From positions 20,586-84,585 of the forward strand of contig MEPC01000035.1 of the NCBI GenBank assembly GCA_001769655.1: a DNA stretch of 64,000 bases, in the 5' to 3' direction. Of this stretch, positions 33,789 to 43,200 are shown piece after piece; the stretch's first letter is position 1, and every line of letters starts with the position of its first letter. The position numbers were made by a program, and so were the translations under genes. The stretch comes from Bacteroidetes bacterium RIFCSPLOWO2_12_FULL_37_12 (lineage in GTDB: Bacteria > Bacteroidota > Bacteroidia > 2-12-FULL-37-12). The notes beneath the pieces are model-generated. The model did no database searches and had not been told where the DNA came from. It saw nothing but the letters and a program-made list of their open reading frames with translations.

Positions 33789-35126
33789 TTATTTAATAAT
33801 CATACGCACACCCTCTACAAAACGATCCATTTCCTCTTTGCTTCTTTTTTCGGTTACAGCGATTAATAATCCATTATAACCAAATTTAGTCAGGTCAATG
33901 CCGGCTAATATTCCCCGTTGTTCAAGAAAATGAATTAAGTATTCAGTTTTCACAGAAGATTCTATGACAAATTCATTAAAAAATTCCTGATTGAATTTTA
34001 GTTTAACCCCAGAAACAGTGCATAATTGTTTAGCTAAATAGTGTGCATTATTATACGATAATTCAGCTACTTCTTTAATCCCTGCTTTACCCATTAGCGA
34101 TAAATATAATAAAGCAGTCAGTGACATTAATCCCTGATTGGTGCAAATATTTGAAGTTGCTTTCTCACGTTTTATATGTTGCTCTCTGGTTTGAAGTGTT
34201 AACGTAAATCCATCCTGCCCTTTTGCGTCAATGGTTTTACCTGACATTCTTCCCGGCATTTTCCGGATATAGCTTTGCCGGGTTGTAAAAATCCCGAGGT
34301 AAGGTCCCCCTAAACTTAACGGAATACCGAGCGGTTGTCCCTCGCAGGTGGCAATGTCTGCTCCGTAATTACCAGGTGGATCTATTAAACCGGTTGAAAT
34401 TGGATTAAACGAAACGATATATTTGACGTCGGGGAATTGACGTATTTTTTTTTCTATTTCATTCACTTCTTCCAGATTTCCGAGAAAGTTAGGATGTTGA
34501 ATTACTACAGAGGAAACTTCGTTGGATAAATTATTTGTGAGACAAATTAAATCTGTAATTCCGTCCTTTTCAGAAATTTCAATAAGTTGCAAATGAGTTC
34601 CGGTAAGATATGTTTTTATAACTTCTTTATAATGGGGATGAACTGTTTGAGTAATCAAAACTTTAAACCCTTTATTTAAATTAGATGCCATGATTACAGC
34701 TTCAGCCAATGCAGATGCTCCATCATACATGGAAGCGTTGGATACTTCCATTCCACTCAATTCGCAAACACAGGATTGAAATTCATACATGGCTTGCAGT
34801 GTTCCCTGGGAAAGTTCCGCCTGATAGGGTGTGTATGCAGTATAAAACTCAGGTCTTGAAACAATACTATCAATGGCTGAGGGAATGAAATGGTCATAAG
34901 CCCCACCTCCCAGAAAACAAAGGTGAGAATTTGATGAAATGTTTTTAGATGATAACCGTTTCAACTCTTTGGTAATTTCCCATTCTGAAAGGGCAGGAGG
35001 GAGGTCTAAGGGTCCCTTTAATCTTAACTTAGCAGGAATATTAGAAACAAGTTCTTCAAAAGAACTTGCCCCAATAGTTTTTAGCATTTCTTCCCTGTCG
35101 GTATCGGTGTTTGGTATATATGGCAT
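33789..35126 (-). CDS. gcvPA: glycine decarboxylase subunit 1 (P-protein alpha)
   Basis: 445 residues, the length of the split form of the glycine cleavage P-protein. Start MPYIPNTDTDREEMLKTIGASSFEELVSNIP, HLCFLGGGAYDHFIPSAID, AELSQGTLQAMYEFQSCVCELSGMEVSNASMYDGA, and GQPLGIPLSLGGPYLGIF. The pyridoxal Lys resides on the other subunit, which is not in this window. With subunit 2 and H-protein it decarboxylates glycine. Confidence 0.95.
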   Translation of the reverse strand: MPYIPNTDTDREEMLKTIGASSFEELVSNIPAKLRLKGPLDLPPALSEWEITKELKRLSSKNISSNSHLCFLGGGAYDHFIPSAIDSIVSRPEFYTAYTPYQAELSQGTLQAMYEFQSCVCELSGMEVSNASMYDGASALAEAVIMASNLNKGFKVLITQTVHPHYKEVIKTYLTGTHLQLIEISEKDGITDLICLTNNLSNEVSSVVIQHPNFLGNLEEVNEIEKKIRQFPDVKYIVSFNPISTGLIDPPGNYGADIATCEGQPLGIPLSLGGPYLGIFTTRQSYIRKMPGRMSGKTIDAKGQDGFTLTLQTREQHIKREKATSNICTNQGLMSLTALLYLSLMGKAGIKEVAELSYNNAHYLAKQLCTVSGVKLKFNQEFFNEFVIESSVKTEYLIHFLEQRGILAGIDLTKFGYNGLLIAVTEKRSKEEMDRFVEGVRMIIK

Positions 35127-35151
35127 GGTTATTTTTTATTAGTTTTAAAAA

Positions 35152-37107
35152 TTACATTTTCACATAAGTAATCCGCATAACGGTACGCCTGTTTTGTTGT
35201 CTTCCTTCCGGTGTACTATTATCGGCTATGGGTTGTGAGGAGCCATATCCGTTTGCTGTTAATCTCGATTTATCAATATTATTTTCGATCAGGTAATTTA
35301 TAACTGATTGAGCTCTATCAAGGGAGAGTTTTTTATTTTTTACTTCTAAGCCTACGTTATCGGTATGTCCGGAAATTTCAATATCAATTTGCGGGTTGGT
35401 TTTTAAAAGATCTTTGATTTTTTCCAATTCCTTGGTTGATTCAGTTTTGAGCTCAGCGCTTCCCGTGTTAAAAAATATATTATTTAATATTACTTCTTTG
35501 CCCACTTGAATTTTTTGTAATTCAATTTTTATTTCATTGGTTTCAAAAGAAGACATAATGGGGATTTCCTTATTGATGGAATAGAAAATATACTCCTCGT
35601 TGTCCACAATAATACCATAATTTCTTCCGGGAGGAAGCACTACAAGAAATTTCCCACCTACTGTATTAGTAACTTGTACGGCTTCTTTAAGCTGGTTATC
35701 AACAATAATGACTTTGGCATCTACCGGCTCTTTCGTTTCTTCATCGGTGACGATGCCTTTTAAAATTGTAAGTGACAATTCGCCTTTAGACACGGGCATT
35801 TGAATAAGCCAGATATCTTTGTCACCCAAGCTACCCACGCGTGAAGAAGAATAATAACCATGCTTACCGTCAGCGGAAAGAACGAAATAAATGTCATCAC
35901 CGGCAGTATTAATTGGAAATCCAAGATTTTCCGGTTCGGACCAAATATTATTTTCACTTCTGGACCTGAAAATGTCGTACCCACCCATGTTTTTATGACC
36001 CTTTGAGCTAAAATATAAGGTCTTTCCATCAGAATGAATAAATGGGGCATCTTCATCCATGGGAGTATTGATGGGTGGTCCCAGGTTTTTACCTTTTCCC
36101 CAACCAAATTCACCGGGGAGTTTTTTTGAAACATAAATATCGAACCCTCCCAAGCCACCGGGGCGGTCGCTTGAAAAATAGAGATAATTTCCATCCGGTG
36201 AAATGGAACAACTGAGTTCAGCGCTTTTTGAATTTACAAATTCACCTGGAATGGGAAGTGGAATACTCCACTCCGTACCGTTCTGTTCCGAATAATACAA
36301 GTCACCATTATTTTCTGAACGGTAAAGAAATAAATAAGAACCATCGGGAGAAAGACCAACCGTTGATTCATGGGCTGGTGTATTGATATTTTCACTGATG
36401 GAAACAGGTTCAGACCAATTGCCTTCTACTTTTTCACTTAAATAAATATCTTCGTAATACATGTTGTCCACTTCATAATATCCACCGGTTGATCCTGGTC
36501 TTCTGGAAGTAAAAATTAATGTTTGTTCATCGGCAGTAATTACCGGGCTGTATTCGGGAAACTCTGAATTAATAATTTTTCCTAAATTTTCAAATGAATC
36601 TACCACCGAATTTTGCGATAATTCCTGCCCATATTTACAGGTTGCAATTTCTGCTTTTACTTCCGCAAATTTCGGGTTATCTTCTTTAATTAATTCCAGA
36701 TAACTTGTAAAACTGCTTATGGCGTTATTGAAAAAGTGGCTTTGGTGGTAAAGTTTTCCCAGATAATAAAAACATTCCGGATTCAGGGTACTGTCGGTTG
36801 ATTTCATCACGCTTTTGCACAGGTAAGGTATTGCATCGCGCTGATTGTTTCCTTTTATCAGACATTCGCCGATTTTGAAATTTGTCGCAGGATTATCAGG
36901 TATCATGGAATCGGCTCGTTGATATAATTTTCTGGCTTCTTCGTATTCTTCAATTCTGAAATTTTCCTCTGCCTGCTTTAGAACCCTTTTATATAAACGC
37001 ATATCATTTTTAGATAGTTGTGCAAAGGAGAAGTCGGGTGACACAAATAATATCACACTAATAAATGCAACAAAAATTTTAAATCTTTTTTTTGAAAAAT
37101 TAATCAT
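35152..37107 (-). CDS. PorE-like OmpA/beta-propeller protein, copy B
   Basis: 651 residues from ATG 37107 (MINFSKKRFKIFVAFISVIL, signal peptide ending SFAQ). A longer frame reaches 37200 but overlaps the upstream gene. Order: TPR-like helices (about 25-150), six-bladed PD40/WD40-like propeller (YSPVITADEQTLIFTSRRPG; LSCSISPDGNYLYFSSDRPG; FIHSDGKTLYFSSKGHKNMG), a carboxypeptidase regulatory-like domain (about 450-520), and an OmpA C-terminal domain (EISGHTDNVGLEVKNKKLSLDRAQ). This is the domain order of T9SS component PorE. Seven bp after a paralogous gene. Confidence 0.82.
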   Translation of the reverse strand: MINFSKKRFKIFVAFISVILFVSPDFSFAQLSKNDMRLYKRVLKQAEENFRIEEYEEARKLYQRADSMIPDNPATNFKIGECLIKGNNQRDAIPYLCKSVMKSTDSTLNPECFYYLGKLYHQSHFFNNAISSFTSYLELIKEDNPKFAEVKAEIATCKYGQELSQNSVVDSFENLGKIINSEFPEYSPVITADEQTLIFTSRRPGSTGGYYEVDNMYYEDIYLSEKVEGNWSEPVSISENINTPAHESTVGLSPDGSYLFLYRSENNGDLYYSEQNGTEWSIPLPIPGEFVNSKSAELSCSISPDGNYLYFSSDRPGGLGGFDIYVSKKLPGEFGWGKGKNLGPPINTPMDEDAPFIHSDGKTLYFSSKGHKNMGGYDIFRSRSENNIWSEPENLGFPINTAGDDIYFVLSADGKHGYYSSSRVGSLGDKDIWLIQMPVSKGELSLTILKGIVTDEETKEPVDAKVIIVDNQLKEAVQVTNTVGGKFLVVLPPGRNYGIIVDNEEYIFYSINKEIPIMSSFETNEIKIELQKIQVGKEVILNNIFFNTGSAELKTESTKELEKIKDLLKTNPQIDIEISGHTDNVGLEVKNKKLSLDRAQSVINYLIENNIDKSRLTANGYGSSQPIADNSTPEGRQQNRRTVMRITYVKM

Positions 37108-37114
37108 AGCTAAT

Positions 37115-39040
37115 TTATTTAAGAATTTCCATAACAGTCCTTCTATTTTGTTGTCGCCCTTCATTCGTTTCGTTAGATTCAATGGGCTGTGATTCACCAT
37201 ATCCGCGTGCCTGTAACCGGGTGGGAGAAATGCCAGCTTTAATTAAATAATCAACCACTGCCTGTGCCCGGTTTTCTGATAAAATCTGATTATTCTCATC
37301 TGTTCCTACGTTATCCGTATGTCCTGCAATTTCTACATTAATTTCTGCCTTTTGTTTTAAAAAATTAAATACACGTTCTAATTCAGATTTTGATTGTTTT
37401 CTCAACTCTGATTTGCCGGTGTCAAAGAATATATTCCTTAAGACAATCTGAGTACCTACACTTACCTTCTGAAGCTTAATATTTTTGTAAAGTACATCAA
37501 AAGAATCGAGATTTGGAATATCCACATTTTCTGAATGGAAAAGATACGAAGGGTTATCAACGGTTATTCCATAATTTCTACCAGGTGTGAGCACAACCAG
37601 ATATTGACCGGTTACGCTGTTGGCATCGGTAATGGAAATAATTTCTGAGCTTTCATTATCTCTTACAATAATTTTTGCGCCCACCGGCTTTCCATTTTCT
37701 TTATCGGTTAAAAATCCTTTCAATACAATTACTGGTTTTGGTTTTTCTTTTTCAGGCATTTGTATGCAATATATATCTTTATCGCCAAACCCACCTGGCT
37801 TAGCAGAAGCGTAATATCCATGTTTTCCATCGGCTGATAAAACAAAATATATGTCATCTTCAGGAGTATTAATAGGAGGATTCAAATTTTCCGGTTCACT
37901 CCAATTTCGATTTGAATCCAATTCTGTTTTGAAAATATCATATCCACCCATAGAGTAATGCCCTTTTGAGCTGAAATAAAGTGTTTTGCCATCCGGGTGA
38001 ATGAATGGACCGTCTTCATCTTCCGGAGTATTTATTGTTTTTCCGAGGTTTAATGGCTTCCCATACCCGAAAGTTCCTGGTAATTGACGGCTCATATATA
38101 AATCCTTACCACCAAAACCACCCGGCATATCACTTGCAAAATAAATGATATTTCCATCTCCTGAAATTGTAATACTTGGCTCCCAATATTTAGTGTTTAT
38201 TGTTTTTCCTAATGGCGCCGGCTCCATCCACTCAGAACCAATCAGACGCGTGCTGAAAAGGTCCCCTTTATTGATATCCCTGTAAATGAAAAGGGTTTGC
38301 CCATCAGCAGATAACCCTACGGAAGCATCATGAGAATCAGTGTTAATATTATCACTTATTTTAACCGGTGGTGTCCATGACTCATTATATTTATTCGAAA
38401 TGTAAATATCTTCAAAAAATAAATTATCTTCAGGGTCTCTGCCTTCTCCCTTGGTGTCATCACGTCTGGAAGTAAAAATTAATACCGCTTCATCGGCAGA
38501 AATTACCGGCGCATAGTCGGGAAAATTTGAATTAATCACTGGACCTAAATTTTCAATTTTCACATTTTGTTTTTTCAACATAAGTTCTTTGGCATTTACG
38601 CAATACTGAAGTTCTTTTTTTACAATTTCCTTTTTGGAATCTTTCTCGGTTAATGTTGATAGATATTTAGTATAAAATTCAATGGCTTTGTCAAAATTAT
38701 ATGTTAGATGATATATACGTGCCATATAATTAAACCCTTCCGGTTCTATATTTTTTTCACCAAGTATTTCGAGTGACTTCTCAAAATAAAACTTTGCCTC
38801 ATCTTTCTGAAAACTTTTTGAATAACAAACGCCGATTTTGTAATTCAATAGACCATCTTCGGGCAGTTGGGTTAAAAGTTTTATATAAATTGCCAGCGCT
38901 GATTCCCAATCTTCCACCCGCATGAATTCATCCGCCTCTTTCATATACTTGGCAGGTGTTTTTTCCGGTATCTGGGAATAAACCTCTACCGAAAATAAAA
39001 TAATGCACAAACTATAAATAAAATAGGAAAATCGTGTCAT
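37115..39040 (-). CDS. PorE-like OmpA/beta-propeller protein, copy A
   Basis: 641 residues. Signal peptide (1-22, ends VYSQ), TPR region (about 30-150), PD40 propeller (YAPVISADEAVLIFTSRR; SVGLSADGQTLFIYRD; FIHPDGKTLYFSSKGHYSMG), regulatory-like domain (VLKGFLTDKENGKPVGAKIIV) and OmpA C-terminal domain (EIAGHTDNVGTDENNQILSENRAQ). Same architecture as copy B, with residues clearly diverged, so a tandem duplication of a PorE-type T9SS anchor. Apt lies 6 bp upstream. Confidence 0.82.
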   Translation of the reverse strand: MTRFSYFIYSLCIILFSVEVYSQIPEKTPAKYMKEADEFMRVEDWESALAIYIKLLTQLPEDGLLNYKIGVCYSKSFQKDEAKFYFEKSLEILGEKNIEPEGFNYMARIYHLTYNFDKAIEFYTKYLSTLTEKDSKKEIVKKELQYCVNAKELMLKKQNVKIENLGPVINSNFPDYAPVISADEAVLIFTSRRDDTKGEGRDPEDNLFFEDIYISNKYNESWTPPVKISDNINTDSHDASVGLSADGQTLFIYRDINKGDLFSTRLIGSEWMEPAPLGKTINTKYWEPSITISGDGNIIYFASDMPGGFGGKDLYMSRQLPGTFGYGKPLNLGKTINTPEDEDGPFIHPDGKTLYFSSKGHYSMGGYDIFKTELDSNRNWSEPENLNPPINTPEDDIYFVLSADGKHGYYASAKPGGFGDKDIYCIQMPEKEKPKPVIVLKGFLTDKENGKPVGAKIIVRDNESSEIISITDANSVTGQYLVVLTPGRNYGITVDNPSYLFHSENVDIPNLDSFDVLYKNIKLQKVSVGTQIVLRNIFFDTGKSELRKQSKSELERVFNFLKQKAEINVEIAGHTDNVGTDENNQILSENRAQAVVDYLIKAGISPTRLQARGYGESQPIESNETNEGRQQNRRTVMEILK

Positions 39041-39046
39041 ATTATT

Positions 39047-39574
39047 TCAGTACTTAATCAAACATTCTACGTTGTCTGTGTAGTTTTCAAGTTTCTGACG
39101 ACCGTTCAAAAACCCCAATTCTACGAGAAATGAAAAACCGGCAATTTTTCCTCCCAGCATCTTCACGAGTTCTGCCGTTGCGGAGGCAGTTCCGCCGGTT
39201 GCCAACAGATCATCATGTATTAAGATATGTTGACCTTTTACAATGGCATCGGCATGTATTTCTATTTCTGCAGAACCATATTCTAAATCATATTTATATG
39301 CTACTGTTTTGTAAGGCAATTTCCCGGATTTCCGAACCGGTACAAATGGTATTTTAAATTTTTGAGCAAGTAACATTCCAAACAGAAAACCCCTGCTTTC
39401 TATTCCTACAATCACATCAATAGTTGTACGATTAAATCTCTTAAAAAATTCAGACACAATTTCACGGCAAACAGCGGGTTTTTTAAGAATGGGGGTAATG
39501 TCTTTGAAGATAATTCCTTCTTTAGGGAAATCTTTAACATCTCTAATGAGCGAAGTAATTTTTTGTGTATTCAT
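39047..39574 (-). CDS. apt: adenine phosphoribosyltransferase
   Basis: 175 residues. Type I PRTase: IVGIESRGFLFGMLLAQKF, PVRKSGKLPYKTVAYKYDLEYGSAEIEIH and the PRPP loop HILIHDDLLATGGTASAT. It salvages adenine to AMP. It overlaps ribE by 4 bp (ATGA) and precedes the PorE-like pair, an operon mix without obvious functional link. A useful contrast with the divergent PRTase-like domain of the giant gene. Confidence 0.96.
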   Translation of the reverse strand: MNTQKITSLIRDVKDFPKEGIIFKDITPILKKPAVCREIVSEFFKRFNRTTIDVIVGIESRGFLFGMLLAQKFKIPFVPVRKSGKLPYKTVAYKYDLEYGSAEIEIHADAIVKGQHILIHDDLLATGGTASATAELVKMLGGKIAGFSFLVELGFLNGRQKLENYTDNVECLIKY

Positions 39575-40158
39575 TTTTTTGAATATATACGGTTAATGTA
39601 CTTTCCAAGCAAATCAAATTCAAGATTTACAAAAGTATCTTTTTTTATTAGACAGAAATTTGTATGCTGGAGAGTGTAAGGAATTACGCAAACTGAAAAA
39701 CTTTTTTTGTTTAATTCTGCAATTGTCAAACTCACACCGTTAATGCTGATGGAACCTTTATTAATTAACAACAATGAGTATTTAGCATTATACGAAAAAA
39801 AAAATTTACAGTCGCCGCTTGAGTTCTTAGCATTTAAACATTTGCCGGTGTCATCCACATGTCCCTGAACAAAATGTCCGTCAATTCTACTGTTGGCTTT
39901 CAAACATCTTTCAAGATTTACTAATGAACCTGTTTTCCAGTATTTCAGAGCACTTTTTTCCAACGTTTCTTTTACGGCTGTTACCCGGTGAGTTGATTTT
40001 CCAACATTCGTGATAGTAAGGCAAACGCCGTCATGCGAAACACTCTGCCCGGGTTTTAAATTCCGGGACAAAGAACTTTCTATTTCAACATGCAATAGCT
40101 TTGTTTCTCTTTTTAAAGATAGTACTGTGCCGGTGGATTCGATAATGCCTGTAAACAC
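39571..40158 (-). CDS. ribE: riboflavin synthase, alpha chain
   Basis: 195 residues. Two homologous lumazine-binding halves: FTGIIESTGTVLSLKRE with SVSHDGVCLTI, and RIDGHFVQGHVDDTG with GSISINGVSLTI. Forms riboflavin from two 6,7-dimethyl-8-ribityllumazines. No FMN riboswitch is visible in the 48 bp before it; it follows porU2 closely and overlaps apt. Confidence 0.95.
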   Translation of the reverse strand: MFTGIIESTGTVLSLKRETKLLHVEIESSLSRNLKPGQSVSHDGVCLTITNVGKSTHRVTAVKETLEKSALKYWKTGSLVNLERCLKANSRIDGHFVQGHVDDTGKCLNAKNSSGDCKFFFSYNAKYSLLLINKGSISINGVSLTIAELNKKSFSVCVIPYTLQHTNFCLIKKDTFVNLEFDLLGKYINRIYSKK

Positions 40159-40206
40159 GGGAGATATAAATGAAAATTTTATTAGGAGTTACAAGGTTAT
40201 GCGCAC

Positions 40207-43200
40207 TTACCTCAGAATATACATCTTTCCTATACTGTTTTTAAAATATTTATCACCGGATGTTTCCCGGTGTTTATATTCGTTCTCAGGATCTTCAATT
40301 ATGACCCTGTAAAGATACAAACCGTTGGCTAATTTATCGCCGAATTCATCGGTTCCATCCCACGTAAAATCAGAAACATTATTTCCTATTCTCAGATTAC
40401 CCAATTCATTGCCGGTTATTTCCCTTACTACTTTTCCGGTTATTGTAAGAATCTGAATTCTTATATTTCTTGGAATAAAATTTCCGGTCAACGTGTAAAC
40501 AAAACGGGTCCGGGTAGAAAAGGGATTTGGATACGGGTAAAAATATGAAATGGTAGATTCGTTTATTACTTCAAAGGTAATCACATAATCGCGGCTACCC
40601 GAAGGATTGCCTGTACGATCTTTTGCTCTTACCCTCAATTCATAAAAACCGTCATCCAAATGACCGGGTCTGAATTCAAGTTCAGAATTGTTACTACTCT
40701 TGTCATCAGCGGCATGAAACAACACACGAGCATTGTTATAATTTATAATTCCCGAGATCGTGTCATTAAGTTTTTTAAATAACAGGGTAATCTGATTAGT
40801 GTCATTAAGGGGGAGATATTTGTTTTCATCCTTCAATCGTGCCAGAATCACCGGATTGGGTGACACTATATCTCCATTCATGATATGTTTACCATCCACC
40901 GCTACATCAAGAAGGGGAGGGGTAATATCGGGTACTACATAAAAACCATAGCGCAACACGTTATTTGAATGGTATAACTCCGGTTGTTTATTGTCAGGAT
41001 TTACTTCCACTTCAAGCGTATTTTCGCCTTTTAATCCAAAGGTATTAAGTCCGCCAGGTAAATAAAAGACCGAATCGGGAAGCAAGGGCTTAAACTTCCG
41101 GTAGGGTTGCAGTTTCTTTTGACGGTCGGCAGTAGTGACCGTGTATTTTACTAGGATACTGTCTTTAAATTTTATATTGGAAATGTTATGAAAAGCGAGT
41201 TCATAATTTAAAATTTCACCTTCATCCAGAGTGTCAATGGCAAAGGGATTTCCAGTTAATGATTCATCAAACGGATTCAACGTACCTTCCGGAACCCCTT
41301 CATAAGTTACCTGCCAGCGATGGAGTTGAACTGGGCTGACGTTGCCTGTGTCAAGACAATTTAATTTAAGACGTATAAAAGGATAATACCCGGCGGGTAT
41401 GGATGACAAACTTGTGTCATTCAGAATTTTTTGATGTGTTAATATCGTATTTTCAAAACGGTTGTATCCAATTCCAATCACATCTATCGAAAATTTATCG
41501 GTAGAAGGATTTTCGATGGACTTCATCTGAAAATAAAGCGAATCCCAGGATTGTGCAGGACCAATTCGCTCTGATAAATACGTTCCTTTGTACCAATTTC
41601 CCTCTAAGACGGTGTCAAGACGGATAATATCCGAACTTGTTTTACCTTGTACCCATTTATATTTTCCGGGTTGTCCTTTGGTTGATATGAAGATAAATCC
41701 TAGCATCGTATCATTTTGTATGAAGTAATCTTTTAAAGTACGTAAACTATCTTCTACACCTAAGGGACCAAATGCTTTGAAAAGAGCATCATTCCAATTT
41801 TGCACATAGAATTTACGAACCTGCCAGCAGAATACAATATAATTATCAGGGATATTATTTAAAAAAATCCGCATATTGGTAGTGTCATAATACCAGAATT
41901 GATAATAATTGTAAGCTGTATATCCATTTGTTAAAGCAAAATTTGAATCAATATATGACTCAAAAGTAGGGTCAAATATTTTGAAAGCCATCCCATTAGT
42001 AATATTACCACATTCAAAACCTAAAATGCCACTATTCACTTTGATTTGGGTTTTTGGGTTATCGCCAGGCGAGCACGGATCGGGATTTTGTTCCGTTCCA
42101 ATAGATTTAATATTGACTTCAATAGTTGTTTTCGCAAAATTCCACTTCCTGATATTGGTATCTAAATTTATATTGGTAAGAATTGCCTTGGTAAATTGGT
42201 TATAATGACTTTGAGACCAACCCGTGGGGCTATATCTAATAAACACAAATGAACTATTCTCCCAGAAACCACCTTCAATAAATGTTGTATCCACTTTCAC
42301 CCTCCAATAATAAACCACAGAGTCCTTCAGTTTTCCTCCTGATTTCACCATCATATTAGTATCCGGAACCCATACAGGAAGCCATTGTGATTTAATCCTT
42401 GGTGAAATCTGATGCAAAGGGCTCGCAAAAGAGAAAGAAGTATCAATTTCAAATTTGTAAAACCGGTATCCTTTCAGAATATCGTTTGATTGTGCTACCA
42501 ATTGTATAGGGGTAGTATTTACAATACTATATTTATAGGGTGAAATAATATTTACTCCATCGGTAGGCATTATGTATTTTATTTGAGCAAAATTATTTGT
42601 TTCATCCAGTTCTTTTACAGAATCCGGGAAATCAATTTTTATTTCAAATGTATTTTCACCTTTGGTGCGAATGTCTTTGGATTTAATCCAGAAGGTAATT
42701 GTATCCACATTATAAATATGAGAAAAAATCTGTTTATAGATTGTATCTGTATTTAATTCAGGGGGAAATATTCTGTGCACGGAAACTCTGATGGAATCAT
42801 CTATGGCTTTCCCTCTGTTTTCAACAATCATTCCTATGGCAAAAGAATCGGAAGTGGCACTCACATCGGCAGGATCGCCATTTTTGTCAACGGTATAAAT
42901 AAATAAAGAACTTTCAGAAATTTTATAATCAGGTTTTTTTGGAACTATAAAGCGAATTACGGGATCTCCCTGAAAAATAACCTGACGGGCATGCGTGCGC
43001 ATTGCCCTGTCGCTTGTATTTTGTTGATAGAGAGAATCCATGTTGTCAATTGTTTTTTGGATACATTCACCCCATGTTTTTTCAAACATTTTTCTGCATG
43101 CATTCAGATAGAAAGAATACGTATATTGCTGTAATGGATAGGGAAATCCCTGGTCAATATGACCAATAAATCCAAGTGCGCCTTTGTCTATGGCAGACAA

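Noticed and set aside
37620..37814. Small ORF opposite the PorE-like gene
   Set aside because: Shadow of a conserved propeller/regulatory segment.
39047..39574. Functional link between apt and the PRTase-phosphorylase giant
   Set aside because: apt is in a core operon 33 kb away with ordinary neighbours; no evidence for joint action.
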